Below, piece by piece: positions 24,866 through 32,386 of a stretch of DNA of 64,000 bases (the first letter of the stretch is position 1; the number at the start of each line of letters is the position of its first letter). The notes beneath the pieces were generated by a model. The model did no database searches, was not told where the DNA came from, and was given only the letters and a program-made list of their open reading frames with translations. Where the stretch lies: positions 1 through 64,000 of the forward strand of contig JAEYZN010000012.1 of assembly GCA_023428025.1 (NCBI GenBank), read 5' to 3'. Made by a program: the position numbers and the translations under genes. This stretch comes from Bacillota bacterium (GTDB lineage Bacteria; Bacillota; Clostridia; Christensenellales; SZUA-584).

Positions 24866-26656
24866 TTACTTCTTCTCGATCGCGCCAAATTTGCAGCGGG
24901 CCATACATGCGCCGCACTTGATGCACTTGCTCTGATCGATCAGATAAGGTTCCTTGACCTTGCCGGATATCGCGTTGGTGGGGCAGACCTTCGCACATGC
25001 GCCGCAGCCGATACATTTCGTCTTGTCGATGATGTAGTTGAGCAGCGCTTTGCAGTGGCCGGCCGGGCACTGCTTGTCGCGGATGTGGGCTTCGTACTCG
25101 TCACGGAAATACTTGATCGTGGACAGCACGGGGTTGGGCGCCGTCTTGCCAAGGCCGCAGAGAGCCGCGTTCTTGATGTTTTCGCCCAACTGCTGAAGTT
25201 TTTCGATGTCTCCCTCTTCGCCACGTCCCGAAACGATGCGCTCAAGTATCTCGAGCATGCGCTTGGTGCCGATACGGCACGGGGGGCATTTGCCGCACGA
25301 TTCGTCCACGGTAAAGTCGAGGAAGAAACGCGCCACGTCCACCATGCAGTTGTCTTCGTCCATCACGATCAAGCCGCCGCTGCCCATCATCGAGCCGATG
25401 GCCGTCAGCGAGTCGTAGTCGATGGGGGTGTCGAGGTGGCTCACCGGAATGCAGCCGCCGGACGGTCCGCCCGTCTGCGCCGCCTTGAACGCCTTGCCGC
25501 CCGGGATGCCGCCGCCGATATCATAGATGATCTCGCGCAGCGTCGTGCCCATCGGGATCTCGACGAGGCCGGTGTTGTTGATCTTGCCGCCGAGCGCGAA
25601 CACCTTGGTGCCCTTGCTCTTCTCGGTGCCCATGGCCGCGAACCACTCGGGCCCATTAAGTATTATCTGCGGAATATTCGCAAATGTTTCAACGTTATTG
25701 ATAATGGTGGGCTTACCGAACAGACCTCTCTGCGCCGGGAACGGGGGCTTTGGCGTCGGTTCGCCGCGGTGGCCTTCGATGGACGAGATCAGCGCCATCT
25801 CTTCGCCGCAGACGAATGCGCCCGCGCCGAGACGGATCTCGATATCGAAATCGAAGTCGGACTCAAAGATGTTCTTGCCGAGCAGACCGGCCTCGCGCGC
25901 CTGTCCGATCGCGATCTCAAGACGCTTGACCGCGATGGGGTATTCCGCGCGGACGTAGATATAGCCCATGCTCGCGCCGATCGCGAAGCCCGCGATGGCC
26001 ATCGCCTCCAACACCGCGTGCGGGTCGCCTTCCAGCACGCTTCTGTCCATGAACGCGCCCGGATCACCTTCGTCGGCGTTGCAGATCACGTATTTCTGTT
26101 GGCTGTTTTCCTTGGCGCAGAACTGCCACTTCATGCCGGTGGGGAAGCCGCCGCCGCCACGGCCGCGCAGTCCGCTGGCCTTGATGGTGTCGATGACCTG
26201 CTGGGGCGTGTATTCGCCAAGGCAGATTCCCAGCGCCTTGTAGCCGTCAAATGCGATGTACTCTTCGATGCGCTCGGGGTCGATCACGCCGCAGTTGCGC
26301 AGCGCGACCCGCTTCTGTTTTTTATAGAAGCCGATGTTGTCGAGAGACATCTCGACAGTGCCCGAATCCTCTTTATGCAGCAGACGGTTGACGATGCGGC
26401 CCTTGAGCAGGTGCTCGGTCACGATCTCGGGAACGTCCGTTATCTGCACGCGCGAGTAGAAGCTGCCCTCGGGATATACGATCACGATCGGGCCCGCTTC
26501 ACAAAGTCCAAAGCAGCCGGTTCTGACAACCTTGACCTCTTTATCAAGGCCGGCTTTGCTGATTTCTTCATTCAGTTTCTCCATGATCTTCGGCGAATCG
26601 GATGATGTGCACCCCGTGCCGCCGCAAACCAGGACATGAGAACGGAAAATATCCAT
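24866..26656 (-). CDS. hydB: Hydrogenase flavoprotein subunit HydB (NuoF-like)
   Basis: The 596-residue NADH-binding subunit has an N-terminal thioredoxin-like [2Fe-2S] domain (VCGGTGC, RTGCFGLCEAG). The NuoF core follows, with a Gly-rich NADH site (RGRGGGGFPTG), FMN site (NADEGDPGAFMDR) and the 4Fe-4S motif SCGKCPPCR. Two C-terminal 4Fe-4S ferredoxin motifs (CIGCGACAKVCP and CIKCGACMARC) complete it. The extra C-terminal clusters are typical of bifurcating hydrogenase and formate dehydrogenase subunits rather than complex I. It lies 18 bases upstream of hydA, with a strong ribosome site. Confidence 0.96.
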   Translation of the reverse strand: MDIFRSHVLVCGGTGCTSSDSPKIMEKLNEEISKAGLDKEVKVVRTGCFGLCEAGPIVIVYPEGSFYSRVQITDVPEIVTEHLLKGRIVNRLLHKEDSGTVEMSLDNIGFYKKQKRVALRNCGVIDPERIEEYIAFDGYKALGICLGEYTPQQVIDTIKASGLRGRGGGGFPTGMKWQFCAKENSQQKYVICNADEGDPGAFMDRSVLEGDPHAVLEAMAIAGFAIGASMGYIYVRAEYPIAVKRLEIAIGQAREAGLLGKNIFESDFDFDIEIRLGAGAFVCGEEMALISSIEGHRGEPTPKPPFPAQRGLFGKPTIINNVETFANIPQIILNGPEWFAAMGTEKSKGTKVFALGGKINNTGLVEIPMGTTLREIIYDIGGGIPGGKAFKAAQTGGPSGGCIPVSHLDTPIDYDSLTAIGSMMGSGGLIVMDEDNCMVDVARFFLDFTVDESCGKCPPCRIGTKRMLEILERIVSGRGEEGDIEKLQQLGENIKNAALCGLGKTAPNPVLSTIKYFRDEYEAHIRDKQCPAGHCKALLNYIIDKTKCIGCGACAKVCPTNAISGKVKEPYLIDQSKCIKCGACMARCKFGAIEKK

Positions 26657-26672
26657 TATGCGTTCCTCCTAA

Positions 26673-27050
26673 TCACTTGTTGTTTTCTTCGCTGTAACCG
26701 ATGGTGTATTCCGATACCGGGTTGCCGTTCACGACGTGCTCGGCCACGATACGGCTGACCATGCCGGGATTGACCTTCACATAAGTGACCTTGTCTCTTC
26801 CGGGCGCAAACACTTCGACCATCGGTTCCAAACGGCAAGCCCCGATACAGCCTGTCTGAGAGACAGTCACGTCGGAGAGGTTCCGTTTGGCGACTTCTTC
26901 AACAAAGGCGGAGAGAACGGGACGGGCGCCCGCCGCAATGCCGCAGGTGGCCATACCCACGACGACACGGATGCCCTCGCCCTTCTTGCGGATATCTATC
27001 TGAGCCAATGTCTTATTTCTTATTTCTTCTAATTCTTTTAACGATTTCAT
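26673..27050 (-). CDS. Thioredoxin-like [2Fe-2S] ferredoxin of the hydrogenase operon
   Basis: This 125-residue protein resembles the C-terminal half of NuoE and free 2Fe-2S ferredoxins that accompany hydrogenases. Only three Cys are in the expected places (ATCGIAAGA and TGCIGAC); the usual fourth ligand is not seen, so its cluster is uncertain. The true start is the ATG at 27050 (MKSLKELEEI), with GGAGG nine bases upstream, and it forms an ATGA overlap with the HATPase gene. The frame stays open farther upstream, but only as a shadow of that gene. It probably shuttles electrons for HydABC. Confidence 0.88.
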   Translation of the reverse strand: MKSLKELEEIRNKTLAQIDIRKKGEGIRVVVGMATCGIAAGARPVLSAFVEEVAKRNLSDVTVSQTGCIGACRLEPMVEVFAPGRDKVTYVKVNPGMVSRIVAEHVVNGNPVSEYTIGYSEENNK

Positions 27051-27598
27051 ATATTTTGTCCTCCAAAGACCTGCATGGTTCCTTCCTCTAAATATTCCCG
27101 GATGAAAGACATCACGGCCGGTTCGGTGATGGGCACGCCATCCAGCGTGGCCTTGACCGTTCGGGTATCGAACTCGAAAGCTTCCTCCTTCTTTGCCGTG
27201 AAGACAAAGTCGACAAGCGGGTTGGCCAGCACCAGCGCGGATACGGTCTCCGCAATGTTGCCCAGCGGCGGTCTGTCGATATGGCTGAAGCCGTAAACGG
27301 CTGTCAGCCTGGTGCCAGCGCCGGGGGCCGATTCGATGTCCAGATGTCCGCCTGTGTTTTCGCATCCGGCTGCAAACAACGGAATTCCGAGCCCCACGTT
27401 GCGCGTTGTCCGCGTGGTGGTAAAGGGGCTGCGAACGCGTTCCAGCATTTCCCTGCTCATGCCGCTGCCGTTGTCCTCGACGATGATGGTGAGGGTGCCG
27501 CTTGGCACGCTTGCCGTCATGTCAATTGAGATGAGGCTGGCGCCGGCGCGGAGCGAGTTCTCGACGATGTCGAGTATGTGCAAAGAAATGTCCCGCAT
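27047..27598 (-). CDS. HATPase_c (histidine-kinase-like ATPase) protein of the hydrogenase operon
   Basis: The 183-residue protein carries a GHKL ATP-binding fold. The N-box is HILDIVENSLRAGA, the G1 box DNGSGM and the G2 box NVGLGIP, followed by GTRLTAVYG. There is no phospho-accepting His domain or membrane segment, and a ~70-residue C-terminal tail (DFVFTAKKEEAFEFDT) is unassigned. It could phosphorylate a partner protein or act as an ATP-dependent switch. Its position between hydC and the ferredoxin, with three- to four-base junctions, implies a function tied to the hydrogenase. Confidence 0.85.
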   Translation of the reverse strand: MRDISLHILDIVENSLRAGASLISIDMTASVPSGTLTIIVEDNGSGMSREMLERVRSPFTTTRTTRNVGLGIPLFAAGCENTGGHLDIESAPGAGTRLTAVYGFSHIDRPPLGNIAETVSALVLANPLVDFVFTAKKEEAFEFDTRTVKATLDGVPITEPAVMSFIREYLEEGTMQVFGGQNI

Positions 27599-27600
27599 GC

Positions 27601-28077
27601 TTACTTATACTTTGCCAGAATGTCGGGGACATCGGACGGCGTCAGCCTGCCGTACACCTGATCGTCGATCATGATGACGGGGGCGAGGCCGCAGCATCCA
27701 AGGCAGCGCGTGGGTTCCAGCGTGAACTTTTTGTCCGGCGTGGTTTCACCCGGCTTCACGTCCAACTCTTCCGCCAGCCGGTCGAGAACCTTCTCGATGT
27801 TGCGGACATAGCAGGCGGTGCCCATACACACGCTGATGATGTGCTCTCCTTTCGGTTCTAATGCAAACTGAGAATAAAAAGTGGCGACGCCATACACATC
27901 GCTCATGGGTATGCCCAGCTGCTCCGAAATAAGCTCCTGCACATCAATTGTGAGTGCGCCGAAAAGGCTCTGAGCTTTCTGCATGATGGGCATCAACGGA
28001 CCTGGTTTTTTCTTCTGCTCCTGGATAAAGCTTATGAGCTTTTCGCGCATAAGTTTATCATCCACACTTGTGGTCAT
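27601..28077 (-). CDS. hydC: Hydrogenase subunit HydC (NuoE-like)
   Basis: This 158-residue thioredoxin-like [2Fe-2S] protein corresponds to the 24-kDa complex I subunit. The N-terminal helical part (SFIQEQKKKPGPLMPIMQKA) is followed by GVATFYSQF and the cluster ligands C-x4-C (CMGTAC) and CLGCC. It passes electrons within HydABC. The frame is open to 28170, but the ATG at 28077 has GGAGGG five bases upstream and starts the conserved region. It is the first gene after the Rex-like box and extended -10 promoter. Confidence 0.94.
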   Translation of the reverse strand: MTTSVDDKLMREKLISFIQEQKKKPGPLMPIMQKAQSLFGALTIDVQELISEQLGIPMSDVYGVATFYSQFALEPKGEHIISVCMGTACYVRNIEKVLDRLAEELDVKPGETTPDKKFTLEPTRCLGCCGLAPVIMIDDQVYGRLTPSDVPDILAKYK

Positions 28078-28139
28078 AACTTCCCTCCTGTCAGGTATGA
28101 TAAAACATTGATAAAAAAGTAACAAAACATCCAGCGCAT

Positions 28140-28148
28140 ATTGTACCA
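28140..28148 (-). promoter_or_regulatory. Extended -10 promoter upstream of hydC
   Basis: The minus strand reads TGGTACAAT, an extended -10. A poor -35 (TGCATT) lies 16 bases upstream at 28162-28167. The position allows independent transcription of hydC to hydA. Confidence 0.6.
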
Positions 28149-28174
28149 CATAATGAAACTGAATGCACATATAT

Positions 28175-28192
28175 TTGTGAAAAAATTAATAA
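28175..28192. promoter_or_regulatory. Rex-like operator upstream of hydC
   Basis: The plus strand reads TTGTGAA AAAA TTAATAA. Compared with the Rex consensus TTGTTAA-N4-TTAACAA, each 7-base arm has one mismatch. Rex is the NAD+/NADH-sensing repressor of fermentation and hydrogenase genes in many Bacillota. The site lies 27 bases upstream of the extended -10. No rex gene is in the window. Confidence 0.6.
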
Positions 28193-28237
28193 ACTTTTTA
28201 TATTGTTCGGATCGGAAAAAACATGGCGAAATAATTG

Positions 28238-28939
28238 TTATAATGTAGAAATACTATTGATAAAATTTACGAGTTCTGGAGCGTTATGGATGATTTCAAG
28301 CCGGTTTTCAGGCTCTGAAATGTCCCCCAAATTGTGCGCGTCTGAAGAGTGGAGTTCGAAAACTCCCGGGCTCAGGGGAGGGCAGGGAATACCGGGCGAC
28401 ACCTCGGCGGCTCCGAAAAGGCCCTTTGGCATAAACCCCAGGTTTGAGAACACCGAAAATGAGCTTCTGTTGACATGTGCGGGAACAGCACAACCGCCGG
28501 AAGCGCGGGCAAGACGGACGACTTTGTCAATCGAATAGGGCGTGGCCTGCAGCAGCAGCTTGCGAAGCTCATAGGCGCACTGGTCGTTTTCGTCCATGAC
28601 GATCTGGCGCCCGAAGATTTCAGGCCGGTTTGCGATATCAGGGAGTGAGTCATAAAGCATGTCGCCAAACGCGACTGCCGTATCCGTTTCCATAAAATAG
28701 GTGAGCACATGAACTTCCTCGGCGGTCGTGACTTCTATGCCGGGTACGAACTGAATGCCGAATTCGGCAGCGGCTTTGGCCGTCGGCCTCAGGTTGCGCC
28801 CGCTGTTGTGATCCGTCAGCGCGATGAGGGAGAGGCCTTTGATGGAGGCCATGCCCGCGATATTGGACGGCGTCATGTCGTCCGACGCGCACGGCGAAAG
28901 GCAGGAATGGATATGCAGATCGTAGTATTCGCCCATCAT
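28238..28939 (-). CDS. PHP-domain phosphoesterase
   Basis: The 233-residue PHP (polymerase and histidinol phosphatase) domain protein has the metal-binding motifs DLHIHSCLSPC, LTDHNSG, GIEVTTAEEVHVL, PAHVNR and SSDAHNLG. Free-standing members hydrolyse phosphoesters such as nucleotides or phosphosugars. Its first ATG overlaps the stop of the DRTGG gene, so it belongs to the regulatory half of the cluster. Acting as the phosphatase that opposes a kinase from the same operon is an attractive but untested idea. Confidence 0.88.
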   Translation of the reverse strand: MMGEYYDLHIHSCLSPCASDDMTPSNIAGMASIKGLSLIALTDHNSGRNLRPTAKAAAEFGIQFVPGIEVTTAEEVHVLTYFMETDTAVAFGDMLYDSLPDIANRPEIFGRQIVMDENDQCAYELRKLLLQATPYSIDKVVRLARASGGCAVPAHVNRSSFSVFSNLGFMPKGLFGAAEVSPGIPCPPLSPGVFELHSSDAHNLGDISEPENRLEIIHNAPELVNFINSISTL

Positions 28940-29277
28940 CGCTCGACTTCGCCCACGCCCAGATCATGGAGCGCAGCCGCGGCTCCAAAGGAAGTGCAGG
29001 GCACGCTGATGATGCAGACGCCTTTATCCCGCGCGGCGGCCAGCGTTTCCTCGGATATGGCGATACTGTCCGAGATGATCACGCAAGCGCAGCCGGTCAG
29101 TGCGGCCACGGCCACCACGTTGACATGCGCCTGAATGGTGATCCATGCGGTTCCGAACTGGGCGCGCGCCATCACCCAGCTGAGCATGTCGCACACGTAG
29201 CCGGAAGTGACCTCGGCATCCTGTATATCGGTCAGCGCCGTCCAGCCTGTTTTATCGAGCATTTCCTGTACGGTCAT
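28936..29277 (-). CDS. DRTGG-domain-like protein (second copy)
   Basis: The 113-residue protein (MTVQEMLDKTGW at the start, ITIQAHVNVVAVAALTGCAC in the middle) resembles small DRTGG-fold proteins related to the regulatory domain next to CBS pairs and in phosphotransacetylase-type proteins. The function of free DRTGG proteins is not established. The start at 29277 forms an ATGA overlap with the HydA-like gene, and its end overlaps the PHP gene in the same manner. Upstream codons in the same frame are a shadow of the HydA-like gene. Confidence 0.75.
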   Translation of the reverse strand: MTVQEMLDKTGWTALTDIQDAEVTSGYVCDMLSWVMARAQFGTAWITIQAHVNVVAVAALTGCACVIISDSIAISEETLAAARDKGVCIISVPCTSFGAAAALHDLGVGEVER

Positions 29278-30581
29278 TTTGTCTCCTTTTTCTCCCTGCC
29301 GGTCAGCTCCACCATCTGCTCGGCGAGGCTGGTCACCTTGTCGCGCAGCTTGAATATGCAATCCATCTCCTTGGCGTCTCCCCGGACGATATCCTCGGCC
29401 ATGGCGTGGCACGAGGGGGACCCGCATGAGCCGCAGTCCAGGCCCGGCAACCGGGCGGTGATGGCCTCGATCTGTTCCAGCTTGCGCATCGCCGTCACCA
29501 TGTCTTCGTCGATTCTCATGACGGAGCGCGCCGTGATGGGCTGGCTGAACAACACGGAACCGTCGTCAATATACTGCTGCGCGTATTCGCAGGAGGGGTG
29601 TTCGCTCTTGATCTTGGCGGACAGCGTTTTGATGCGCGACCGGGCGACAAAGGGATTTTCGAACGTGAGCGGGCCGCCCACACAGCCGCCGGGGCAGGCC
29701 AGCCCTTCGAAGAATTGCAGGTCGGTCAGCTTCAGATTTTCGATTTCCTCCAACACCTTGATCACGTTGCCGATGCCGTCCACAGCCAGCGAGTTCTGTA
29801 TGCCCGCTGCGGCGGCCTCGCCGCCGGAGTTGGCCCAGCCAACGCCATAGATGGAAGCTGTCGCGCCTTCCGTGACCACGATGCCCGGCTTTTTAAGCTG
29901 GCCTGCCAGCAGGCCATAAATATCGATCACAGAAAAAGCGCCGTTCACGTGGCTTTTCTCAATGCCGTACGGGTTCTTGATGCTGGTCATTTTCGCAGGG
30001 CAGGGCGTGATGAAAAAAGCGCCGATATCCTGGGGATGAACGCCGTGCTTTTTGGCATATTCCCGCTTGGCGGCCACAGCCGCCATCTCCATGGGGGATT
30101 GAAGGTCGATGATATTGTCGATCAAATTGGGGAAACGAACCTGTATCAGCCGCACAATGGCAGGGCAGGCGGATGATATGATGGGCAGATTGCCGTTGTC
30201 CTTGATACGTTTGCGAGTGGCGCAGCTGATGATGTCCGCGCCGCGCGCCACTTCATACACGTCGTCAAAGCCCATCAGCTTGAGGCCCATCACCACGCGG
30301 TCGATGCTGGACAGATTCTTGAACTGTCCGTAAAGCGACGGAGCGGGCAGCGCTATTTTATATTTGAAACGTCCAATATCGGAGAACGGGTCTGTATAGG
30401 CGATTTTGGCATGATAAGGGCATACGCGGATGCACTCGCCGCAGTCTATGCAGCGTTCCGCGATGATCTGCGCCTTGCCGCCCCGCACCCGAATCGCTTC
30501 GGTGGGGCAGTGCTTGATGCAGTTGGTGCAGCCCTTGCATTTGTCGCGATCAAGCCGCACAGAATGGAAGTATGTGTTCAT
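29274..30581 (-). CDS. HydA-like iron-sulfur protein with divergent H-cluster motifs (putative sensor)
   Basis: The 435-residue protein has two N-terminal 4Fe-4S motifs (CKGCTNCIKHCP and CIDCGECIRVCP), a [FeFe]-hydrogenase large-subunit domain and a C-terminal RnfB-like 4Fe-4S motif (GLDCGSCGSPSCHAMAEDI then MDC). H-cluster regions read SSACPAI, TPCPAKM and LACPGGCVGG, so four Cys are kept but flanking residues differ from HydA (TSCSPGW, MPCTAKK). There is no PAS domain. Such proteins in Clostridia are thought to be sensory or regulatory hydrogenases. Its neighbours (kinase-like ATPase, DRTGG and PHP proteins) fit a signalling role. Confidence 0.88.
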   Translation of the reverse strand: MNTYFHSVRLDRDKCKGCTNCIKHCPTEAIRVRGGKAQIIAERCIDCGECIRVCPYHAKIAYTDPFSDIGRFKYKIALPAPSLYGQFKNLSSIDRVVMGLKLMGFDDVYEVARGADIISCATRKRIKDNGNLPIISSACPAIVRLIQVRFPNLIDNIIDLQSPMEMAAVAAKREYAKKHGVHPQDIGAFFITPCPAKMTSIKNPYGIEKSHVNGAFSVIDIYGLLAGQLKKPGIVVTEGATASIYGVGWANSGGEAAAAGIQNSLAVDGIGNVIKVLEEIENLKLTDLQFFEGLACPGGCVGGPLTFENPFVARSRIKTLSAKIKSEHPSCEYAQQYIDDGSVLFSQPITARSVMRIDEDMVTAMRKLEQIEAITARLPGLDCGSCGSPSCHAMAEDIVRGDAKEMDCIFKLRDKVTSLAEQMVELTGREKKETK

Positions 30582-30593
30582 AACAATCCGCCT

Positions 30594-31016
30594 TTAGTTG
30601 ATGTCAAAACGCAGATGTATACTTGTTCCGTTTGAATCGGAACGGATGTCCATTTCATCGCTGTTCTTCTTCATGTTGGGCAGGCCCATGCCCGCGCCGA
30701 AACCCATCATCCGGATGTCGAGCGATGCCGTGGAATAACCCTCCCGCATCGCCATATCGATGTCGGCAATGCCGGGGCCGGTGTCGTCACAATACAAATG
30801 GATGGAGCCGGCATCGATCTGCAGCACCATTTCACCGCCGAAGCTGTGTATGATCATGTTAAGCTCCGCTTCGTAAGCGGCGATGGTCACGCGCCTGGTC
30901 AGCCCGGGGTCGATGCCGATCATGCGCAACACGCTTTTGATCTTGGCCGATGCTTCGCCGGCTGATGCAAAATCGCCCGCGGTGATGACGAATGCCTCCC
31001 TGAACCCGTCAGACAT
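30594..31016 (-). CDS. RsbW/SpoIIAB-like ATP-binding (anti-sigma or Ser kinase type) protein
   Basis: The 140-residue single GHKL ATPase domain has N-box YEAELNMIIHSFGG, G1 box DDTGPGI and G2 segment MGFGAGMGLPNMKK. This matches the HATPase_c_2 group of serine kinases and anti-sigma factors such as RsbW/RsbT. There is no nearby sigma factor or STAS anti-anti-sigma gene, so the partner is more likely a protein in the same cluster. It is spaced 12 bases upstream of the HydA-like gene. Confidence 0.85.
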   Translation of the reverse strand: MSDGFREAFVITAGDFASAGEASAKIKSVLRMIGIDPGLTRRVTIAAYEAELNMIIHSFGGEMVLQIDAGSIHLYCDDTGPGIADIDMAMREGYSTASLDIRMMGFGAGMGLPNMKKNSDEMDIRSDSNGTSIHLRFDIN

Positions 31017-31022
31017 ATTGGC

Positions 31023-31370
31023 TTACCGGCCGCACGGCGGCAGACCCTGCACATAGAGCCGCCCGCACGCTTCATAGAGCGTATATTCACATGTCATCAG
31101 AGTCACGCCGATTTCCTGTGCCAACTCCATCACATCTTCCGCCGGTTTTTTGCCCCGGACAAATACGATACAGGGAACATCGAGCATCTCGGCTGTGCGC
31201 ACCACATGCGGGTTAACCATGCCGGTCAGTAAAATACAGTTTTCTTTTGCGAACGCGAGCACGTCGCTCATCAAATCCGCACCGCACGCGGATTTGAGCG
31301 GCTTGTCCAGGTTTTGTTCGCCGCAAACCAATTGGCAGTCCAAAAAGGCAGCGGCCTGAGCTATTGTCAT
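31023..31370 (-). CDS. DRTGG-domain protein (first copy)
   Basis: The 115-residue protein (QLVCGEQNLDKPLKSACGAD, then LLTGMVNPHVVRTAEML and CIVFVRGKKP) has the DRTGG-like alpha/beta pattern, with three Cys scattered along it. It starts the regulatory half of the hydrogenase cluster, 15 bases downstream of the SPOR gene and six bases before the ATPase gene. The ligand is unknown; related domains elsewhere are suspected to bind nucleotides. Confidence 0.8.
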   Translation of the reverse strand: MTIAQAAAFLDCQLVCGEQNLDKPLKSACGADLMSDVLAFAKENCILLTGMVNPHVVRTAEMLDVPCIVFVRGKKPAEDVMELAQEIGVTLMTCEYTLYEACGRLYVQGLPPCGR

Positions 31371-31385
31371 CGTTACCTCCGAATA

Positions 31386-32285
31386 TCAACTGCTGAGCTC
31401 TTTGAAAAATGCGGAATAATCCACAACCACACTGATTAGATTATACTTCAACTCGGAAGAAAAAGCCACCCCTGAAACATTCGCCGCCTTGTGAATATTG
31501 CCAAGTTGTTCACAAAGACTGTCCATATACGCTACCAGGCTGGACATCGGCTCCGAATCCGCGGAGACGATCGCCTTCAAACCGGCAGTCACTTCATCCG
31601 CCTTGGCTTTAAGCGCCGAGACGCGGTCGTCCACATTTTCGCCCTTGTCCGCTGAATACACGATCTGCTGCAGCTCGGAAACGGTGGTGGGCACCACATC
31701 GAAGCACGCTTTTACGGCGTCAATCTGCTGCTGCTCCGCGACGATATTGAATTCCAGCGCGCCGGATTCCAGCTTGAACACCGTGGTGGAAATGCTCTGG
31801 GCTTCCAGTTCTGTCTTAACGGTCTTGGCGTCGTTCTCGGACGTATAACCGGCCACGAGAACACGGTAGAGGCTGCCGTCGTACGCCACAAAGCCCGCGC
31901 CGCCCCTGCCGATGACCTGCTGCGCCGCTTCCTTTGCGTTGCTTTCATCCGAAAAAGCACCCACCTGAAGCGTATACAGCGTTATGCTCTGTGCCGTCAC
32001 TTTTTCTTCGGTCTGAGTTCCCGACGCGGTCGGCAATTCAGTGGCTTTCACCGTGGCGGCAGGGGTCACGTCGGTGTCGGCGGACATCGTCGCCGAAGGC
32101 TCGGCGGCCTTGCCTATATCACTGTTGAACACAGGATTGATCACATTTTCAGCCAGCCAGCCGCCCGCCGCGCCGGCGCCAACAAAATAAGCGGTGATGC
32201 CCAGTATGACCGCCACGATAATGAGGCTCGTATACCGATGCTTTTTTGGGGGCGGCTGTTTCGATGAAGTTCGTCCGTATCTCAT
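31386..32285 (-). CDS. SPOR-domain membrane protein
   Basis: The 299-residue protein has a short Lys/Pro-rich cytoplasmic end, one membrane helix (SLIIVAVILGITAYFVGAG), a Ser/Thr-rich linker and then a SPOR domain (TLYTLQVGAFSDESNAKEAA through YRVLVAGYTSENDAKTV). SPOR domains bind denuded peptidoglycan at division or sporulation septa. The last ~110 residues are helical and unassigned. Its 15-base gap to the DRTGG gene may put it in the same transcript, but a functional link with hydrogenase is not obvious. Confidence 0.87.
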   Translation of the reverse strand: MRYGRTSSKQPPPKKHRYTSLIIVAVILGITAYFVGAGAAGGWLAENVINPVFNSDIGKAAEPSATMSADTDVTPAATVKATELPTASGTQTEEKVTAQSITLYTLQVGAFSDESNAKEAAQQVIGRGGAGFVAYDGSLYRVLVAGYTSENDAKTVKTELEAQSISTTVFKLESGALEFNIVAEQQQIDAVKACFDVVPTTVSELQQIVYSADKGENVDDRVSALKAKADEVTAGLKAIVSADSEPMSSLVAYMDSLCEQLGNIHKAANVSGVAFSSELKYNLISVVVDYSAFFKELSS

Positions 32286-32342
32286 GATTTTCCTCCGTAA
32301 AAAGAATATACATATTTATATGAGGAGAACTGGACGAATATG

Positions 32343-32368
32343 AAAAAGCCCCGCTTGTGCGAGGCTTC
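32343..32368 (-). terminator. Terminator of the first degV gene
   Basis: On the minus strand AAGCCTCGC pairs with GCGGGGCTT around a short loop (one mismatch) and is followed by TTT. It separates the DegV and SPOR transcription units. Confidence 0.7.
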
Positions 32369-32386
32369 AGCAGATACTTATTATAT

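Noticed and set aside
25055..26605. 516-codon open frame opposite hydB
   Set aside because: Shadow of HydB; no motifs, no ribosome site and composition typical of antisense frames.
27051..27365. Upstream extension of the 2Fe-2S ferredoxin frame, suggesting a larger fusion protein
   Set aside because: The extension overlaps the HATPase gene in another frame and has shadow-like composition. The ATG at 27050 has a proper ribosome site and ATGA coupling.
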